A stretch of 64,000 nucleotides of DNA from Aquitalea aquatilis (GTDB lineage Bacteria; Pseudomonadota; Gammaproteobacteria; Burkholderiales; Chromobacteriaceae), in assembly GCF_005155025.1 (NCBI RefSeq), contig NZ_CP039731.1, positions 2,108,001 to 2,172,000 of the forward strand, given 5' to 3'. Positions 47,254 through 57,748 of the stretch are shown here, one piece after another. Both the position numbers and the translations under genes were made by a program. Within the stretch, counting starts at the first letter, position 1. Each line of letters begins with the position of its first letter. The notes beneath the pieces were generated by a model. The model searched no databases, was not told the DNA's origin, and saw only the letters and a program-made list of their open reading frames with translations.

Positions 47254-47302
47254 GCACTCCTCTTCTGAAGAAACAGCGCAGAAGACAGCGACAGAACACT
47301 GA

Positions 47303-47379
<77 letters not shown>

Positions 47380-47406
47380 ATTCCCTGCAGCTTGCTGCAC
47401 GGTAGT

Positions 47407-47443
47407 AAAAACCCCAATCAAGCGATGCTTGACGGGGTTTTTG
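47407..47443 (+). terminator. Terminator of tRNA-fMet
   Basis: AAAAACCCC / GGGGTTTTT outer arms with an inner CAAGC / GCTTG stem, ending in a T5 run. Confidence 0.85.
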
Positions 47444-47566
47444 CATTGTCGCGCTGTCTATGGTGATGCCAATATCGCGGGCAGCTGCGCTGCTGCATTC
47501 ATGCCTCGGGGCTGTGTTGTGCCCGCGTTATACTGAAAGTCCTCCCACTTTCAGGCGACAACCACC

Positions 47567-48562
47567 ATGCGCATCGCTGTTTTCGATACCAAAAACTACG
47601 ACCGGCAAAGCCTGGATCTCGCCAATCAGCAGTTTGGCCATCAGTTGAGCTATTTCGAACCCCGACTCAATCAGGACACGCTGGAGCTGGTGCATGACGT
47701 CGATGCGGTCTGCCCCTTTGTCAATGACCGGCTGGATGCCGAGGTCATTGCCCGCCTGGCGCAGCGAGGCGTGCGTTTGATTACCTTACGCTGTGCTGGC
47801 TTCAATGGAGTGGATCTGGCGGCGTGTCAGCAGCACGGCATCGTGGTTACGCGGGTGCCGGCCTATTCGCCGCACGCGGTGGCTGAGCATGCCTTTGCCT
47901 TGCTATTGGCCGTGGTGCGTCGCATCCACAAATCCTATGTGCGGGTGCGCGAAATGGATTTTTCACTGGATGGTCTGGTGGGTTTCGACCTGTATCGCAA
48001 GACTATCGGTGTGGTGGGCACCGGGCGCATCGGTCAGGCAACCATTGCCATTGCCAAGGGCTTTGGCATGCGGGTGCTGGCTTTTGATGTCTATCCCCAG
48101 GCCGGGCTGGACCAGCAGCTTGGTTTTGAATATGTGTCGATGGCGCGTTTGCTGCAGGAGTGCGATGTGGTCAGCCTGCATTTGCCGCTGACGCCGCAAA
48201 CCCAGCACATGATCAATGCCGATGCGCTGGCCGGCATGAAAAGCGGTGCGGTGTTGATCAATACCAGCCGTGGTGCGCTGGTGGAAACCACGGCCTTGAT
48301 TGCTGCCTTGAAGGATGGCCGGCTGGCCGGGGTTGGGCTGGATGTGTATGAGATGGAGGAGGGGGTGTTTTTTGAAAACCACTCTGAAGTCGGCCTGCAG
48401 GATGACCAGCTGGCGCGCTTGCTGACCTTCCCCAATGTGCTGGTCACTGCGCACCAGGGCTTTCTCACTCGCGAGGCGCTGGACAATATCGCGGAAACCA
48501 CGCTGGCCAACGCCACGGCATTCGAGCAGGGGCTGGCGCTGGCCAACAAGGTGGGAAGCTGA
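47567..48562 (+). CDS. ldhA: D-lactate dehydrogenase (2-hydroxyacid dehydrogenase, NAD-dependent)
   Basis: 331 residues, matching the fermentative D-LdhA length. Rossmann motif VVGTGRIGQATIAIAKGFG, the catalytic Arg in INTSRGALVETTALIAALK, the family block GLDVYEMEEGVFFENHS and the catalytic His in VLVTAHQGFLTREA are all present. It reduces pyruvate to D-lactate and reoxidises NADH under low oxygen, consistent with the cbb3 oxidase elsewhere in the window. Single gene, facing yaaA. Confidence 0.93.
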   Translation: MRIAVFDTKNYDRQSLDLANQQFGHQLSYFEPRLNQDTLELVHDVDAVCPFVNDRLDAEVIARLAQRGVRLITLRCAGFNGVDLAACQQHGIVVTRVPAYSPHAVAEHAFALLLAVVRRIHKSYVRVREMDFSLDGLVGFDLYRKTIGVVGTGRIGQATIAIAKGFGMRVLAFDVYPQAGLDQQLGFEYVSMARLLQECDVVSLHLPLTPQTQHMINADALAGMKSGAVLINTSRGALVETTALIAALKDGRLAGVGLDVYEMEEGVFFENHSEVGLQDDQLARLLTFPNVLVTAHQGFLTREALDNIAETTLANATAFEQGLALANKVGS

Positions 48563-48587
48563 GGGTCTGGTGGCTGCTAGGCCGGGT

Positions 48588-49361
48588 TCAGGCAAGCTGG
48601 CGGCGGAATACCCAGCGCTGGCTGTCTGATTCGGCTGTATCAAACCGGTAGCCGCCCAGATTGAAGTCCTGCAGTGCTTCTGGGGTGTCTACTGCATGCA
48701 GGGCGGCCCAGCGCGCCATCAGGCCACGCGCCTGTTTGGCGTAGAAGCTGATGATCTTGTACTGGCCGTTTTTGAAGTCCTGGAATACCGGGGTAATCAG
48801 CCGGCCATGCAATTGGGCCGGTTTGACCGATTTGAAATATTCGTCGGAAGCCAGGTTGACCAGTGTCGGGTTGTCTTTTGCATCCAGCAGCTGATTCAGC
48901 GCCTGGGTAATGCGTTCTCCCCAGAATGCATACAAGTTGGCACCGCGCGGATTGGCCAGCCGTGTTCCCATCTCCAGCCGATAGGCTTGCATCAGGTCCA
49001 GCGGCCGCAGCAGGCCATATAGCCCGGAGAGGACGCGCAGGTGGTTTTGCAAATAGTCCAATTGCGTTTCGTTCAGGCTGGCTGCATCCAGCCCCTCGTA
49101 AACATCACCCATGAAGGCCAGTACGGCCTGCTTGGCATTGCCAGGCGTGAAATCGGGAGTCCAGTCGTGATAGCGGCCCACATTCAGTGTGGCCAGCGCG
49201 TCGCTGATGCTCATCAGGCGGGCAATATCTGCCGGGCTTTTTTCGCGCAGCACCGTGATCAGTTGCTGGCTGTCGGCCAGAAAGTCGGGCTGACTGTAGC
49301 GCGTGGTGTGCGGTGGCGTGGTGTAGTCCAGCGTTTTGGCCGGGGAGAGTACCATCAACAT
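48588..49361 (-). CDS. yaaA: Peroxide stress protein YaaA (DUF328/UPF0246)
   Basis: 257 residues, the family length. It begins [17 protein letters not shown] and contains [48 protein letters not shown], both diagnostic. In E. coli YaaA limits Fenton damage during peroxide stress. It is convergent with ldhA and lies downstream of the phzF-like gene on the same strand. Confidence 0.94.
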   Translation of the reverse strand: MLMVLSPAKTLDYTTPPHTTRYSQPDFLADSQQLITVLREKSPADIARLMSISDALATLNVGRYHDWTPDFTPGNAKQAVLAFMGDVYEGLDAASLNETQLDYLQNHLRVLSGLYGLLRPLDLMQAYRLEMGTRLANPRGANLYAFWGERITQALNQLLDAKDNPTLVNLASDEYFKSVKPAQLHGRLITPVFQDFKNGQYKIISFYAKQARGLMARWAALHAVDTPEALQDFNLGGYRFDTAESDSQRWVFRRQLA

Positions 49362-49412
49362 GAGGCGAATCCTTGCAGCGGGGTAGGGTGGGATTGTAGC
49401 GGAGCCGGCCGC

Positions 49413-50252
49413 CTAGCGCGCCGGCTCCATGAGTCTGGCGGTGCCGGATACGCGGATTGAGCTGCCTTTTTCAGCCGGGATCATGGCCTGCAAGCAAGAA
49501 CGCTGGCCCATGTCTTCACCCTGTACTACTTCGATATGGCCGCCATGCTCCCAGCCAATATCGCGCAGATAACCGGCTAGAGCTGCCGTGGCGGCGCCGG
49601 TGGCCGGGTCTTCATAGACACCGCCCGCAGCGAAGGCATTACGGCTGTGAAAGCGTTGCCGGTCTTCTGCCCACAGCAGCAGGATGGTGGTGAGCCCGGC
49701 ACGGCGCATCAAGTCGCGGCCTGCTTCCAGCGAATAGCGCATGGCGGACAGGGTGGCGCGCTCTTGCAAGGCCAGTAGCAGGTGCTCGGCTCCGGCATGG
49801 ATCAGGGCCGGGGGCAGCTCTGGAGAGAGTTGGTCGGGGCTTAGCCCAAATAAGGTGAGTGCCTCTTGCAGCAATGCTGCCGGTGCCGGCGCACTGCGTG
49901 TCGGTGGTGACTGCAGGGCGGCACTGAGCTGGTCTGCCTGGAATTGGCCACTGACGCTGATGTTGGCCTGATTCAGTTGCAGGGGGAAATCCCCATTACC
50001 GTATTGCATGGCCAGCGCCGCACCCAGGGCAATGGTGGCATGGCCGCAAAACGGGACTTCTGCTTCCGGTGAAAAATAGCGTACGCGCCAGCCCTCGCCC
50101 TGCGGCATGGCAAATACGGTTTCCGAGAAGCCTAGCTCGGCGGCAATCCTTTGCATTTCACTGTCACTGGGCAAGCTGGGCTGGATCACAACACCGGCCG
50201 GGTTGCCACCGTTGTCGCCATCGGAAAATGCGGCAATCTTCAGAATATTCAT
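49413..50252 (-). CDS. PhzF family protein (epimerase/isomerase fold)
   Basis: 279 residues from the ATG at 50252 (GGAG upstream; an in-frame GTG directly before it is also possible). Two diaminopimelate-epimerase-like halves: [17 protein letters not shown] and [15 protein letters not shown] with the catalytic Glu of the first half in [10 protein letters not shown], and [15 protein letters not shown] in the second. The substrate is unknown; PhzF proper acts in phenazine synthesis, but no phenazine genes are near, so a general isomerase role is safer. It is divergent from dtd. Confidence 0.85.
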   Translation of the reverse strand: MNILKIAAFSDGDNGGNPAGVVIQPSLPSDSEMQRIAAELGFSETVFAMPQGEGWRVRYFSPEAEVPFCGHATIALGAALAMQYGNGDFPLQLNQANISVSGQFQADQLSAALQSPPTRSAPAPAALLQEALTLFGLSPDQLSPELPPALIHAGAEHLLLALQERATLSAMRYSLEAGRDLMRRAGLTTILLLWAEDRQRFHSRNAFAAGGVYEDPATGAATAALAGYLRDIGWEHGGHIEVVQGEDMGQRSCLQAMIPAEKGSSIRVSGTARLMEPAR

Positions 50253-50303
50253 CACAGGCTCCTGCCGGGTAGAATGGCACGTCAGATTCTAGGAGATGTG
50301 GGC

Positions 50304-50756
50304 ATGCGGGTCGTTGTTCAACGGGTAAGCGAAGCAAGCGTGACGGTTGCCGGCGAGGTGTGCGGCCAGATTGGCGCAGGGCTGCTATTGCTGGTGGGGG
50401 TGGAGGAGGTGGATGGCCAGCAGGATATCGACTGGCTGGTACGCAAGATCAGCCAATTGCGCATTTTCAATGATGCCGCCGGCGTGATGAATCTTTCCCT
50501 GCTGGAAGGTGGTGGCGAGGTGCTGGCGGTCAGTCAGTTCACCCTGTTTGCCTCAACTCGCAAAGGTAATCGGCCTTCCTATAGCCGGGCTGCGCGTGGT
50601 GATATTTCCCGGCCCGTATTCGACCAGTTTGTTGTCAGCCTGGGCCAGGCGATTGGCCGTGCAGTGCCGACGGGAATTTTTGGGGCGGACATGCAGGTTG
50701 CGCTGGTCAATGACGGGCCCGTGACCATTTTGCTGGACAGCCGCGACCCTGAGTGA
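50304..50756 (+). CDS. dtd: D-aminoacyl-tRNA deacylase
   Basis: 150 residues from the ATG at 50304, preceded by AGGAG. The DTD motifs SQFTLFA and [11 protein letters not shown] are intact and the N-terminus [15 protein letters not shown] is typical. It hydrolyses D-amino acids mis-attached to tRNA. Longer in-frame starts would run into the opposite gene. Confidence 0.96.
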   Translation: MRVVVQRVSEASVTVAGEVCGQIGAGLLLLVGVEEVDGQQDIDWLVRKISQLRIFNDAAGVMNLSLLEGGGEVLAVSQFTLFASTRKGNRPSYSRAARGDISRPVFDQFVVSLGQAIGRAVPTGIFGADMQVALVNDGPVTILLDSRDPE

Positions 50757-50783
50757 GCGCCGCAGTGGCTGATGGCAGACAAG

Positions 50784-50808
50784 AAAAAACCCGCGGCAGC
50801 GGGTTTTT
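50784..50808 (+). terminator. Bidirectional terminator between dtd and mltD
   Basis: AAAAACCCGC / GCGGGTTTTT with a 4-nt loop; both genes point into it. Confidence 0.85.
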
Positions 50809-50828
50809 CATTGGCAGGAGCAGGTGAA

Positions 50829-52775
50829 TTACAGGCCCTGGGTCTCGATGCGTACGCGCTGGCCCGGTTGCAGGCGGGTCAGCTGGTTGGCATCGTTCCA
50901 GCGCTGGATATCAGCGTGGTTGACACCAAAGCGGCGGGCAATGCTGTAAACGGTATCGCCGCGTTGCACCACGTATTCGGCCGGTACTGCTCCGGTGGCC
51001 TGAGCCATGCTGCCACTGACTTTGACCATCGCTTCATCCTGCGCACTGGGAACCGGTACGGCTTCGGCCAGCATGGTGTTGGCAGCCAGCGGGTTGCCCT
51101 TCACCTTGATGACCTGACCCAGCTTGACGGTGTTATCCGCCATATTGTTGAAGGCTTTCAGGTCTGACACGCTGACATTGTAGCGGCGCGCAATATTGAA
51201 CAAGGTATCGCCACTGGCGACAGTGTGCTGGCTGGCGGCGGGGTTGACGCTGGCCAGACGGGCTTCCAGCGGCTTGGGCGGCGGCGTGGTGCTGGAGGGC
51301 AGGTTGGGTGCTTCAGCCTTGGCCAGCAATACCGGTTTGGCAGCAAGCACTGGCGGTGCAATTACTGCGGGTTTGGCCGGTGTGCTGTCGGCAATGATGG
51401 TTGGCTCAACTGTGGCAACCGTGTTGGCAACTGGCGGCGTGGCCACGCTGGCCGCTGCTACTGCTACCGAATTGCTGACAGGCAAGGGTTTGGCCACGCT
51501 GGCAGGTGCAGCACTGGCAACCGTTTGAGTCTCGATCCTGCTGGCCAGGACCGGCGAGCTTGTCACCGGGGCCGGAGCCGCGGCGATCAGGCTGCTGCTA
51601 TCGCCCAGGTTGCCATCGCCACCATCCAGCGGGCTGGCACCATCACTCTTGCCGCGCAAGGCAACCAGTACCGGGCGGCCGGCAGTCAGATTACGTGAAC
51701 CTACCTTGTTGACGTTCTGCAGTTCTGCCGAGGTCATGCCATAGCGCTCGGCAACGCTGGCCACGTTTTCTTCGCTGCTTGGGGTATATACCTGCCAACT
51801 GAGCAAGGGTTTGTTCCAGTGCGACAGGTTGTAATCGAACTTGTCGGCCTTGGATAGCGGAATCAGCATCTGCCGGCCCGGCTTGTGCGCGTATACCGGC
51901 AGATTGAAGGCGGGGTTCAGTTCCTTGAATTCGGCAACGGAAATGCCCGCCATCTTGGCTGCGACGTCGATGTCCATGTGACGACCGGTGGACACCGCGA
52001 TGAAGTAAGGCTTGTTCGGGAATTTATCCAGCTTGACGCCGAATTTTTCCGGCTGGCTGAGAATGTTGCGCACGGCAATCAGCTTGGGAGCGTAATTGCG
52101 CGTTTCATTCGGCATCTTGATGTTTTCGTAGGTCGGTTCAAGACCTGCGGCCTGGGCGCGGGCAATGGCGCGTGCCAGATTGCCCTCGCCCCAGTTGTAG
52201 GCGGCCAGGGCCAGATTCCAGTCGCCAAACTGCGCGTACAGATTCTGCAGATAATCCAGCGCGGCGCGGGTGGCTTCCATGACATCGCGGCGGCCGTCGT
52301 ACCACCAGGTCTGTTCCAGACCGTAATGACGGCCGGTGGCGGGCATGAACTGCCACAGCCCGGCCGCGCCCACTGGCGAATTGGCGGTGGGGACAAAGGC
52401 GCTTTCCACTACCGGCAGGAAGGCGATTTCGGTCGGCATGCCACGGCGTTCCACTTCATTCATGATGTGAAACAGGTATTTGTGGCTGCGGTCCAGCATG
52501 CGTTTGAAGTATTCGGGCTTGCTGCTGTAGAGGCGTTCCTGCTTGTGCACGATGTCGGCGTTGACTTCGGTCAGCTGGAAACCTTCGCGTGCGCGTTCCC
52601 ACACATTGTCGCCATTGCGTAGCAGGGTGGAGTTCAGCAGCATCATGTCCAGGCCAGCGGCCTGAGCTTCGTCGACACCGACGGATTGCCGGAATGCCCC
52701 TGAATCGGCATGTGCCAGGGATGAAACGGAAAATGCAAATGACAACGAAAGTGCCAATGGTGTAATTCTTTTCAT
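50829..52775 (-). CDS. mltD: Membrane-bound lytic murein transglycosylase D with LysM repeats
   Basis: 648 residues. Signal peptide MKRITPLALSLSFAFSVSSLAHA without a lipobox Cys, so the protein may be periplasmic rather than a lipoprotein as in E. coli. The SLT domain (~95-215) has the catalytic Glu in FLPVVESAFVPTANSPVGAAGLWQFMPATGR, then AAYNWGEGNL. A MltD-type linker and two or three LysM domains follow: HTVASGDTLFNIARRYNVS and YVVQRGDTVYSIARRFGV are clear, with an Ala/Pro-rich low-complexity stretch (~395-510) before them. It cleaves peptidoglycan to 1,6-anhydromuropeptides. Confidence 0.93.
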   Translation of the reverse strand: MKRITPLALSLSFAFSVSSLAHADSGAFRQSVGVDEAQAAGLDMMLLNSTLLRNGDNVWERAREGFQLTEVNADIVHKQERLYSSKPEYFKRMLDRSHKYLFHIMNEVERRGMPTEIAFLPVVESAFVPTANSPVGAAGLWQFMPATGRHYGLEQTWWYDGRRDVMEATRAALDYLQNLYAQFGDWNLALAAYNWGEGNLARAIARAQAAGLEPTYENIKMPNETRNYAPKLIAVRNILSQPEKFGVKLDKFPNKPYFIAVSTGRHMDIDVAAKMAGISVAEFKELNPAFNLPVYAHKPGRQMLIPLSKADKFDYNLSHWNKPLLSWQVYTPSSEENVASVAERYGMTSAELQNVNKVGSRNLTAGRPVLVALRGKSDGASPLDGGDGNLGDSSSLIAAAPAPVTSSPVLASRIETQTVASAAPASVAKPLPVSNSVAVAAASVATPPVANTVATVEPTIIADSTPAKPAVIAPPVLAAKPVLLAKAEAPNLPSSTTPPPKPLEARLASVNPAASQHTVASGDTLFNIARRYNVSVSDLKAFNNMADNTVKLGQVIKVKGNPLAANTMLAEAVPVPSAQDEAMVKVSGSMAQATGAVPAEYVVQRGDTVYSIARRFGVNHADIQRWNDANQLTRLQPGQRVRIETQGL

Positions 52776-52939
52776 TTGGCCAGCCCGGAATTCTGATCTC
52801 GGCCGATGCTAAACACCCCCCAAGGGTGTGTCAATCGAAAAAGGCAAATCATTTCATGAGCTTTGCTTGAATGAGTCGATATATTTAATAAAGGTTGGCA
52901 GCCAGCCTTTTGGCAAGAATGATCTACCCGGAATGCATG

Positions 52940-53698
52940 TCAGCGGAAGCTGTTCTTCCATTCGCGCAACACCGTGAACACCTGCAGGCGGTCTTGCAGC
53001 GCATGTCCGGCCTGCCGGCTGGCCTGCTGTTGCACGGCCGGTTTGTTGCAACGCATGAAGGGGTTGGTGGTTTTCTCCAGTCCCAGCTCGGTTGGCAGCG
53101 TGGGCAAACCCATGGCGATCTGCTTTTGGTCCAGCAGCTGGCGCAGCTGTATTTCGTCATTGTCCGGCTCTACTGCCAGCGCAAACTTGAGGTTGGACAA
53201 GGTGTATTCGTGTGCCGGATAAAAACGGGTGGTATCTGGCAGCGCGGCCAGCTTGTCCAGCGAGGCCAGCATCTGCGCCGGGCTGCCTTCAAACAGCCGG
53301 CCACAGCCCGCTCCGAACAGGGTGTCACCGCAGAACAACTGGCCATGGCCGTAATAACCCAGGTGGTCCAGCGTGTGGCCCGGCAGGGCCAATACTTCGA
53401 ATTGGTAGCCCTGCCAGTCAATCCGGTCGCCTTCTGCGACTGGCTGATTGACGCCGCTGATGCTGGCCGGGCCGTACACCTTTGCCTGTGGCCAGCGCTG
53501 CAACAGCTCGGTCAGTCCGCCACAGTGGTCGGCATGGTGATGGGTGATCAGAATGCCTTGCAGCGCCAGACCGCCGTGCTCCAGAAAGGCGATCAGTGGT
53601 GCCGCGTCGCCCGGATCAACTGCAAGTGCGCCGGTGCCCTGCTGCAAAACCCAGATATAATTGTCGGCAAATGCCCGAACGGGGGTAATGGTAAACAT
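52940..53698 (-). CDS. gloB: Hydroxyacylglutathione hydrolase (glyoxalase II)
   Basis: 252 residues from the ATG at 53698. Metallo-beta-lactamase fold with the binuclear metal motif THHHADH (H53, H55, D57, H58), LALPGHTLDHLGYY and FCGDTLFGAGCGRLFEG, and the glyoxalase II tail NPFMRCN. It hydrolyses S-lactoylglutathione to D-lactate and glutathione. Divergent from the methyltransferase gene, with only 20 bp between the two starts. Confidence 0.95.
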   Translation of the reverse strand: MFTITPVRAFADNYIWVLQQGTGALAVDPGDAAPLIAFLEHGGLALQGILITHHHADHCGGLTELLQRWPQAKVYGPASISGVNQPVAEGDRIDWQGYQFEVLALPGHTLDHLGYYGHGQLFCGDTLFGAGCGRLFEGSPAQMLASLDKLAALPDTTRFYPAHEYTLSNLKFALAVEPDNDEIQLRQLLDQKQIAMGLPTLPTELGLEKTTNPFMRCNKPAVQQQASRQAGHALQDRLQVFTVLREWKNSFR

Positions 53699-53718
53699 GG
53701 TCGGATCGGACTCCTTCA

Positions 53719-54534
53719 ATGATGCAAGCGTTTTCCACGTGGCTGGCCACGACCGAACTGGGACATTACCTGCTGGAGTGCGAACAGGCGTTTTTCGATC
53801 GGGCTGTCGCCGATATTTTCGGTTTTCATGCGGTGCAGATGGGCTTGCCGGAGGTGGATTTTCTGGCGGCTAACCGCATCCCCTGGCAATGTCGGGCGGC
53901 CGAAAGCGGCCAGACGGCGCAGATCATCTGTCACCCGGCACAACTGCCTTTCGAATCGCGCAGCCTCGATCTGCTGGTGATGCCACATTTGCTGGATTTT
54001 ACCACCGAGCCGCACCAGGTACTGCGTGAGGTGGAAAGAGTGCTGGTGCCGGAAGGGCGTCTGCTGATGACCGGTTTCAATCCGGTGTCCTTGTGGGGCG
54101 TGCGCCGCTTGATACAGGGCCGGGCAGATACACCGTGGCGTGGCAATTTTTTCCCGCTGATCCGCATTCGCGACTGGCTGAAACTGCTGGATCTGGAGCC
54201 GGTCGCTGGCTGTTTCATGGCTTATGCTCCCCCCGTTTCGCAGCGAGACTGGCTGGACCGCTTTGGTTTTCTGGAGCGGGCTGGCGACAAGTGGTGGCCG
54301 CTGGCCGCCGGCGTGTATGGCATTGAAGCCATCAAGCGTCAGCGCGGCATGCGGCTGATTACCCCAAAATGGAAAACCGCCAAGTCGCCACAGGGGCTGG
54401 TGGTGGCCGGTGGCAACGAGCGCCACCCTACGCACAAGCAAGCTGCCACCCCCAGCCGGTGTACGGAGACAGCCAACATGACCATGCCCGGTCGGCAGGA
54501 CGGGGCGGAACTGACAGAGACACATGACAACTGA
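53719..54534 (+). CDS. Class I SAM-dependent methyltransferase
   Basis: 271 residues. A degenerate Rossmann-type methyltransferase core ([20 protein letters not shown], then [27 protein letters not shown]) of the Methyltransf_11 type. Genes of this kind commonly lie between gloB and rnhA in proteobacteria; the substrate is not established. The first glycine-rich SAM motif is weak. It overlaps rnhA by 11 nt, and the last ~45 residues look unconserved and disordered. Confidence 0.82.
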   Translation: MMQAFSTWLATTELGHYLLECEQAFFDRAVADIFGFHAVQMGLPEVDFLAANRIPWQCRAAESGQTAQIICHPAQLPFESRSLDLLVMPHLLDFTTEPHQVLREVERVLVPEGRLLMTGFNPVSLWGVRRLIQGRADTPWRGNFFPLIRIRDWLKLLDLEPVAGCFMAYAPPVSQRDWLDRFGFLERAGDKWWPLAAGVYGIEAIKRQRGMRLITPKWKTAKSPQGLVVAGGNERHPTHKQAATPSRCTETANMTMPGRQDGAELTETHDN

Positions 54535-54967
54535 AGATCGCGTTGAGATTTATACCGATGGTGCCTGCAAGGGTAATCCTGGCCCTGGTGGCTGGGGTGC
54601 GCTGCTGCGTTTCAAAGGCAAGGAAAAGGAATTGTTTGGTGGCGAGCGTGGTACCACCAATAACCGCATGGAGCTGCTGGCGGTGATTCGCGCGCTGGAG
54701 GCATTGAACCGGCCTTGCAGTGTGGTGGTCTACACCGACTCGCAATATGTGCAGAAAGGCATTTCCGAGTGGATCCACGGCTGGAAGGCACGTGGCTGGA
54801 AAACCGCCGCCAAGGAACCCGTCAAGAATGCCGACTTGTGGCAGGCGCTGGATGCCGAACGCAACCGCCATGCCCATGTCGAGTGGCGCTGGGTGAAGGG
54901 CCACGCCGGCCATGAGTTCAACGAACGCGCCGATCAGCTGGCCAACCGTGGCGTCGACACGCTGTAA
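54524..54967 (+). CDS. rnhA: Ribonuclease HI
   Basis: 147 residues. The active-site carboxylates are D12 ([12 protein letters not shown]), E50 (NNRMELLAV) and D72 (VYTDSQYVQ), with the last Asp in NERADQLAN. It degrades RNA in RNA-DNA hybrids. It overlaps the methyltransferase end and precedes dnaQ by 60 nt; the rnhA-dnaQ neighbourhood is conserved in proteobacteria. Confidence 0.97.
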   Translation: MTTEDRVEIYTDGACKGNPGPGGWGALLRFKGKEKELFGGERGTTNNRMELLAVIRALEALNRPCSVVVYTDSQYVQKGISEWIHGWKARGWKTAAKEPVKNADLWQALDAERNRHAHVEWRWVKGHAGHEFNERADQLANRGVDTL

Positions 54968-55027
54968 ACCCCCTGACAGATTTATTGATTGCGACCGGCT
55001 CCGTCCGGTCCGTCCGAAAGCAGCAGC

Positions 55028-55750
55028 ATGAGACAGATCATTCTCGATACTGAAACCACCGGCCTCGACCCTGATCAGGGCCACCGCATTATTGAATTCG
55101 CCGGTCTGGAGATGGTGAACCGCAAGCTGACCGGCAAGCATCTGCACGTTTACATTCACCCCGAGCGTGATATCGACCCGGATGCCGAACGGGTACACGG
55201 TATTTCACTGGCCTCGCTGGAGGGCAAGCCGCGCTTTGCCCAGGTGGCGGCCGAGCTGGCCGACTTCATGCGTGGGGCCGAGCTGATCATTCATAACGCG
55301 CCGTTTGACGTCAAATTCCTCAATGCCGAATTCGACCGCATGGGCCTGCCGCGCATCAAGGATGTGGCCGAGCAGGTGACCGACACCCTGGCCATGGCGC
55401 GTGACCAGTTTCCCGGCAAGCGCAACAGTCTGGATGCCTTGTGTGACCGCTTTGAAATCGACCGCTCCAACCGTACCCTGCACGGCGCGCTGATCGACTG
55501 CGAACTGCTGTCGGAAGTCTATTTGTGGATGACCCGTGGCCAGGAAAGCCTGGTCATGGATATCGATGTCGATAATGGCAGCCAGCAGGCCGGCGACATC
55601 CAGTTCGAGCGCAAGCCCTTGTCGGTGCGCCGGGCCAGCGAGGACGAACTGGCTGCGCACCAGAGCTATCTGGGCGATCTGGACAAGGCGGTCAAGGGCA
55701 GTTGCCTGTGGCGCACGCTGGAGAACCCGCCGGCGGGGGATGCTGCATGA
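55028..55750 (+). CDS. dnaQ: DNA polymerase III epsilon subunit (3'-5' exonuclease)
   Basis: 240 residues from the ATG at 55028. Exo I motif D7-x-E9 (IILDTETTGLDP), Exo II HNAPFDVKFLN and Exo III HGALIDCELL identify the DEDDh proofreading nuclease. The C-terminal region (residues ~185-240) tethers it to the polymerase. Its stop overlaps the ispD start (ATGA), so replication fidelity and isoprenoid synthesis genes are co-transcribed. Confidence 0.96.
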   Translation: MRQIILDTETTGLDPDQGHRIIEFAGLEMVNRKLTGKHLHVYIHPERDIDPDAERVHGISLASLEGKPRFAQVAAELADFMRGAELIIHNAPFDVKFLNAEFDRMGLPRIKDVAEQVTDTLAMARDQFPGKRNSLDALCDRFEIDRSNRTLHGALIDCELLSEVYLWMTRGQESLVMDIDVDNGSQQAGDIQFERKPLSVRRASEDELAAHQSYLGDLDKAVKGSCLWRTLENPPAGDAA

Positions 55751-56430
55751 GCCGTTATCTTGCCCTGGTGCCGGCCGCTGGTTCCGGCAGCCGTTTTGGC
55801 GGCCCCAGCCCCAAGCAGTATCTGCAACTGAACAATCGTCCGCTGATGTGGCACACCTTGCAGGTACTGTGTCAGGTGGAAGCCATCAGCCAGGTGGTGG
55901 TGGTGATTTCGCCGGGCGACGAATGGTTTGATGATTTTGAATGGGATCTGCCCAAGCTCAGCGTGCAGCGCGTGGGCGGTGCCAGCCGCGCCGAAAGCGT
56001 GCGCAACGGTTTGCAGGCCATGGAAGCCGCCGAGCAGGACTGGGTGCTGGTGCATGATGCCGCGCGCTGCTGCCTGTCTGTCGCTGCCGTGGAGCGGCTG
56101 ATTGCCACGCTGGCCGATGACCCGGTGGGCGGCCTGCTGGCCTTGCCGGTGCCGGATACGGTGAAGCGGGCGGATGGAGAAGGCCGCATCAGCGCCACCG
56201 TGCCGCGTCAGGGGCTGTGGCTGGCGCAGACGCCGCAGATGTTCCGTGCCGGGCTGCTGGCCCAGGCACTGGCCGCTGCTGCTGTGGCGGATATCACCGA
56301 TGAAGCCTCCGCCGTGGAGCAATATGGCCACAAGCCCCGTCTGGTGGAGGGCGATGCACAGAATTTCAAGGTGACCTACCCACGCGATCTGGCGCTGGCG
56401 CGCGCTATTCTGGCCGCAAGAAAGGATTGA
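55747..56430 (+). CDS. ispD: 2-C-methyl-D-erythritol 4-phosphate cytidylyltransferase
   Basis: 227 residues. CTP-binding start [22 protein letters not shown] with the key Gly-rich loop and Lys, and [13 protein letters not shown] and [12 protein letters not shown] motifs. MEP-pathway step 3. Coupled to dnaQ (ATGA) upstream and followed by ispF after 5 nt; ispD-ispF adjacency reflects consecutive steps around ispE. Confidence 0.96.
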   Translation: MSRYLALVPAAGSGSRFGGPSPKQYLQLNNRPLMWHTLQVLCQVEAISQVVVVISPGDEWFDDFEWDLPKLSVQRVGGASRAESVRNGLQAMEAAEQDWVLVHDAARCCLSVAAVERLIATLADDPVGGLLALPVPDTVKRADGEGRISATVPRQGLWLAQTPQMFRAGLLAQALAAAAVADITDEASAVEQYGHKPRLVEGDAQNFKVTYPRDLALARAILAARKD

Positions 56431-56435
56431 ACAGC

Positions 56436-56915
56436 ATGTTCCGAGTTGGACAAGGTTACGACGTGCATCAACTGGTGGAAGGCCGCCCGCTGATTCTGGG
56501 GGGGGTGACCATCCCGCACAGCCATGGCCTGCTGGGGCATTCCGATGCCGATGCCCTGCTGCATGCCATTACCGATGCGATTTTGGGTGCGGCTGCGCTG
56601 GGCGATATCGGCCGCCACTTTCCGGATACCGACGAGCGCTTCAAGGGCGCGGATAGCCGGGTGCTGCTGCGCGAGGCCGCGGCACGGGTGCGTGCGGCGG
56701 GCTGGCAAGTAGTGAATGTGGACGCCACGCTGATCGCGCAGCGCCCCAAGCTGGCACCGCACATCGATGCCATGTGTGCCTGCATCGCCGCCGACCTGGG
56801 GCTGGCTGCCGGTGCGGTCAACGTCAAGGGCAAGACCAATGAAAAACTGGGCTATCTGGGACGTGGCGAGGCGATCGAAGCGCAGGCCATTTGTCTGCTG
56901 ATGCCGGCGCAGTGA
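56436..56915 (+). CDS. ispF: 2-C-methyl-D-erythritol 2,4-cyclodiphosphate synthase
   Basis: 159 residues from the ATG at 56436 (AAGGA 9 nt upstream; an in-frame TTG at 56427 is less likely). Metal site D9-x-H11 (GQGYDVHQL) and [19 protein letters not shown], with the C-terminal [13 protein letters not shown] motif. Trimeric zinc enzyme of the MEP pathway. Confidence 0.97.
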   Translation: MFRVGQGYDVHQLVEGRPLILGGVTIPHSHGLLGHSDADALLHAITDAILGAAALGDIGRHFPDTDERFKGADSRVLLREAAARVRAAGWQVVNVDATLIAQRPKLAPHIDAMCACIAADLGLAAGAVNVKGKTNEKLGYLGRGEAIEAQAICLLMPAQ

Positions 56916-57000
56916 TGGTTGGCGCACCGACAGAAGCCAGCCGATGTGGGATAATCCCGTTCTGAATGCGGAATCGAACTCACCTGATGGAGGTATCAAC

Positions 57001-57660
57001 ATGCTGACCCAAGACCAACTCAAGCTGGCCGTGGCCCAAAAGGCGCTGGAATTCGTGCCGGACGACTGTATCGTCGGTGTGGGCACTGGCAGCACGGTCA
57101 ATCTCTTCATTGAAGAACTGGCCGCCATCAAAGGCCGTATCAAAGGCGCGGTATCCAGCTCCGAGGCCTCCACCGCCCGTCTGAAAGCTCACCACATCGA
57201 GGTATTCGAGCTGAACGAGGTGGAAAAGCTGGAGGTGTATATCGACGGTGCCGACGAGATCAACCATCACCTGCACATGATCAAGGGCGGTGGCGCGGCG
57301 CTGACGCGCGAGAAAATCGTGGCCAGCGTGGCCGAGCAGTTCATCTGCATCGCCGATGAAAGCAAGTATGTGCTGCAACTGGGCAAGTTCCCGCTGCCGG
57401 TCGAAGTCATCCCGATGGCCCGCAGCTCGGTGGCGCGTCAGTTGGTGGCACTGGGTGGCCACCCGGAACTGCGCCAGGGTGTGGTAACCGACAACGGCAA
57501 CCTGATTCTTGATGTGCATGGCCTCACCATCAACACCCCGGTCGAGCTGGAAGAAGCCATCAACCACATCGCCGGTGTCGTGACCTGCGGCCTGTTCGCC
57601 CGCCGTCGTGCCGATGTATTGGTGCTGGGCCGCCAGAACGGCGTGGAAGTGATCCGCTAA
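57001..57660 (+). CDS. rpiA: Ribose-5-phosphate isomerase A
   Basis: 219 residues from the ATG at 57001 (GGAGG upstream). [15 protein letters not shown] phosphate-binding loop, [19 protein letters not shown] with the catalytic Asp, and a conserved [10 protein letters not shown] segment. Interconverts ribose-5-phosphate and ribulose-5-phosphate. Same strand as ispF but separated by 85 nt with its own leader. Confidence 0.97.
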   Translation: MLTQDQLKLAVAQKALEFVPDDCIVGVGTGSTVNLFIEELAAIKGRIKGAVSSSEASTARLKAHHIEVFELNEVEKLEVYIDGADEINHHLHMIKGGGAALTREKIVASVAEQFICIADESKYVLQLGKFPLPVEVIPMARSSVARQLVALGGHPELRQGVVTDNGNLILDVHGLTINTPVELEEAINHIAGVVTCGLFARRRADVLVLGRQNGVEVIR

Positions 57661-57704
57661 CACCGGGCCGCTGTGGACCTGTTCAGTTTATTGACCAACC
57701 CCAT

Positions 57705-57748
57705 CTCGCTTTCTGATAGGAAAGCGAGGCTCCCTTTCAAGGAAAGGG
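57705..57748 (+). terminator. Tandem hairpins downstream of rpiA
   Basis: Two perfect stem-loops in succession: CTCGCTTTC / GAAAGCGAG (57705-57728) and CCCTTTC / GAAAGGG (57732-57748), followed by a G-rich rather than T-rich tract. A third GC-rich stem GGCCCGGC / GCCGGGTCC follows at about 57803-57822. They probably protect or end the rpiA mRNA; none is a classical T-tailed terminator. Confidence 0.45.

Noticed and set aside
57705-57748. CRISPR or tandem repeat array
   Set aside because: Only single hairpins with no regularly spaced repeated units. No CRISPR array was seen anywhere in the window.
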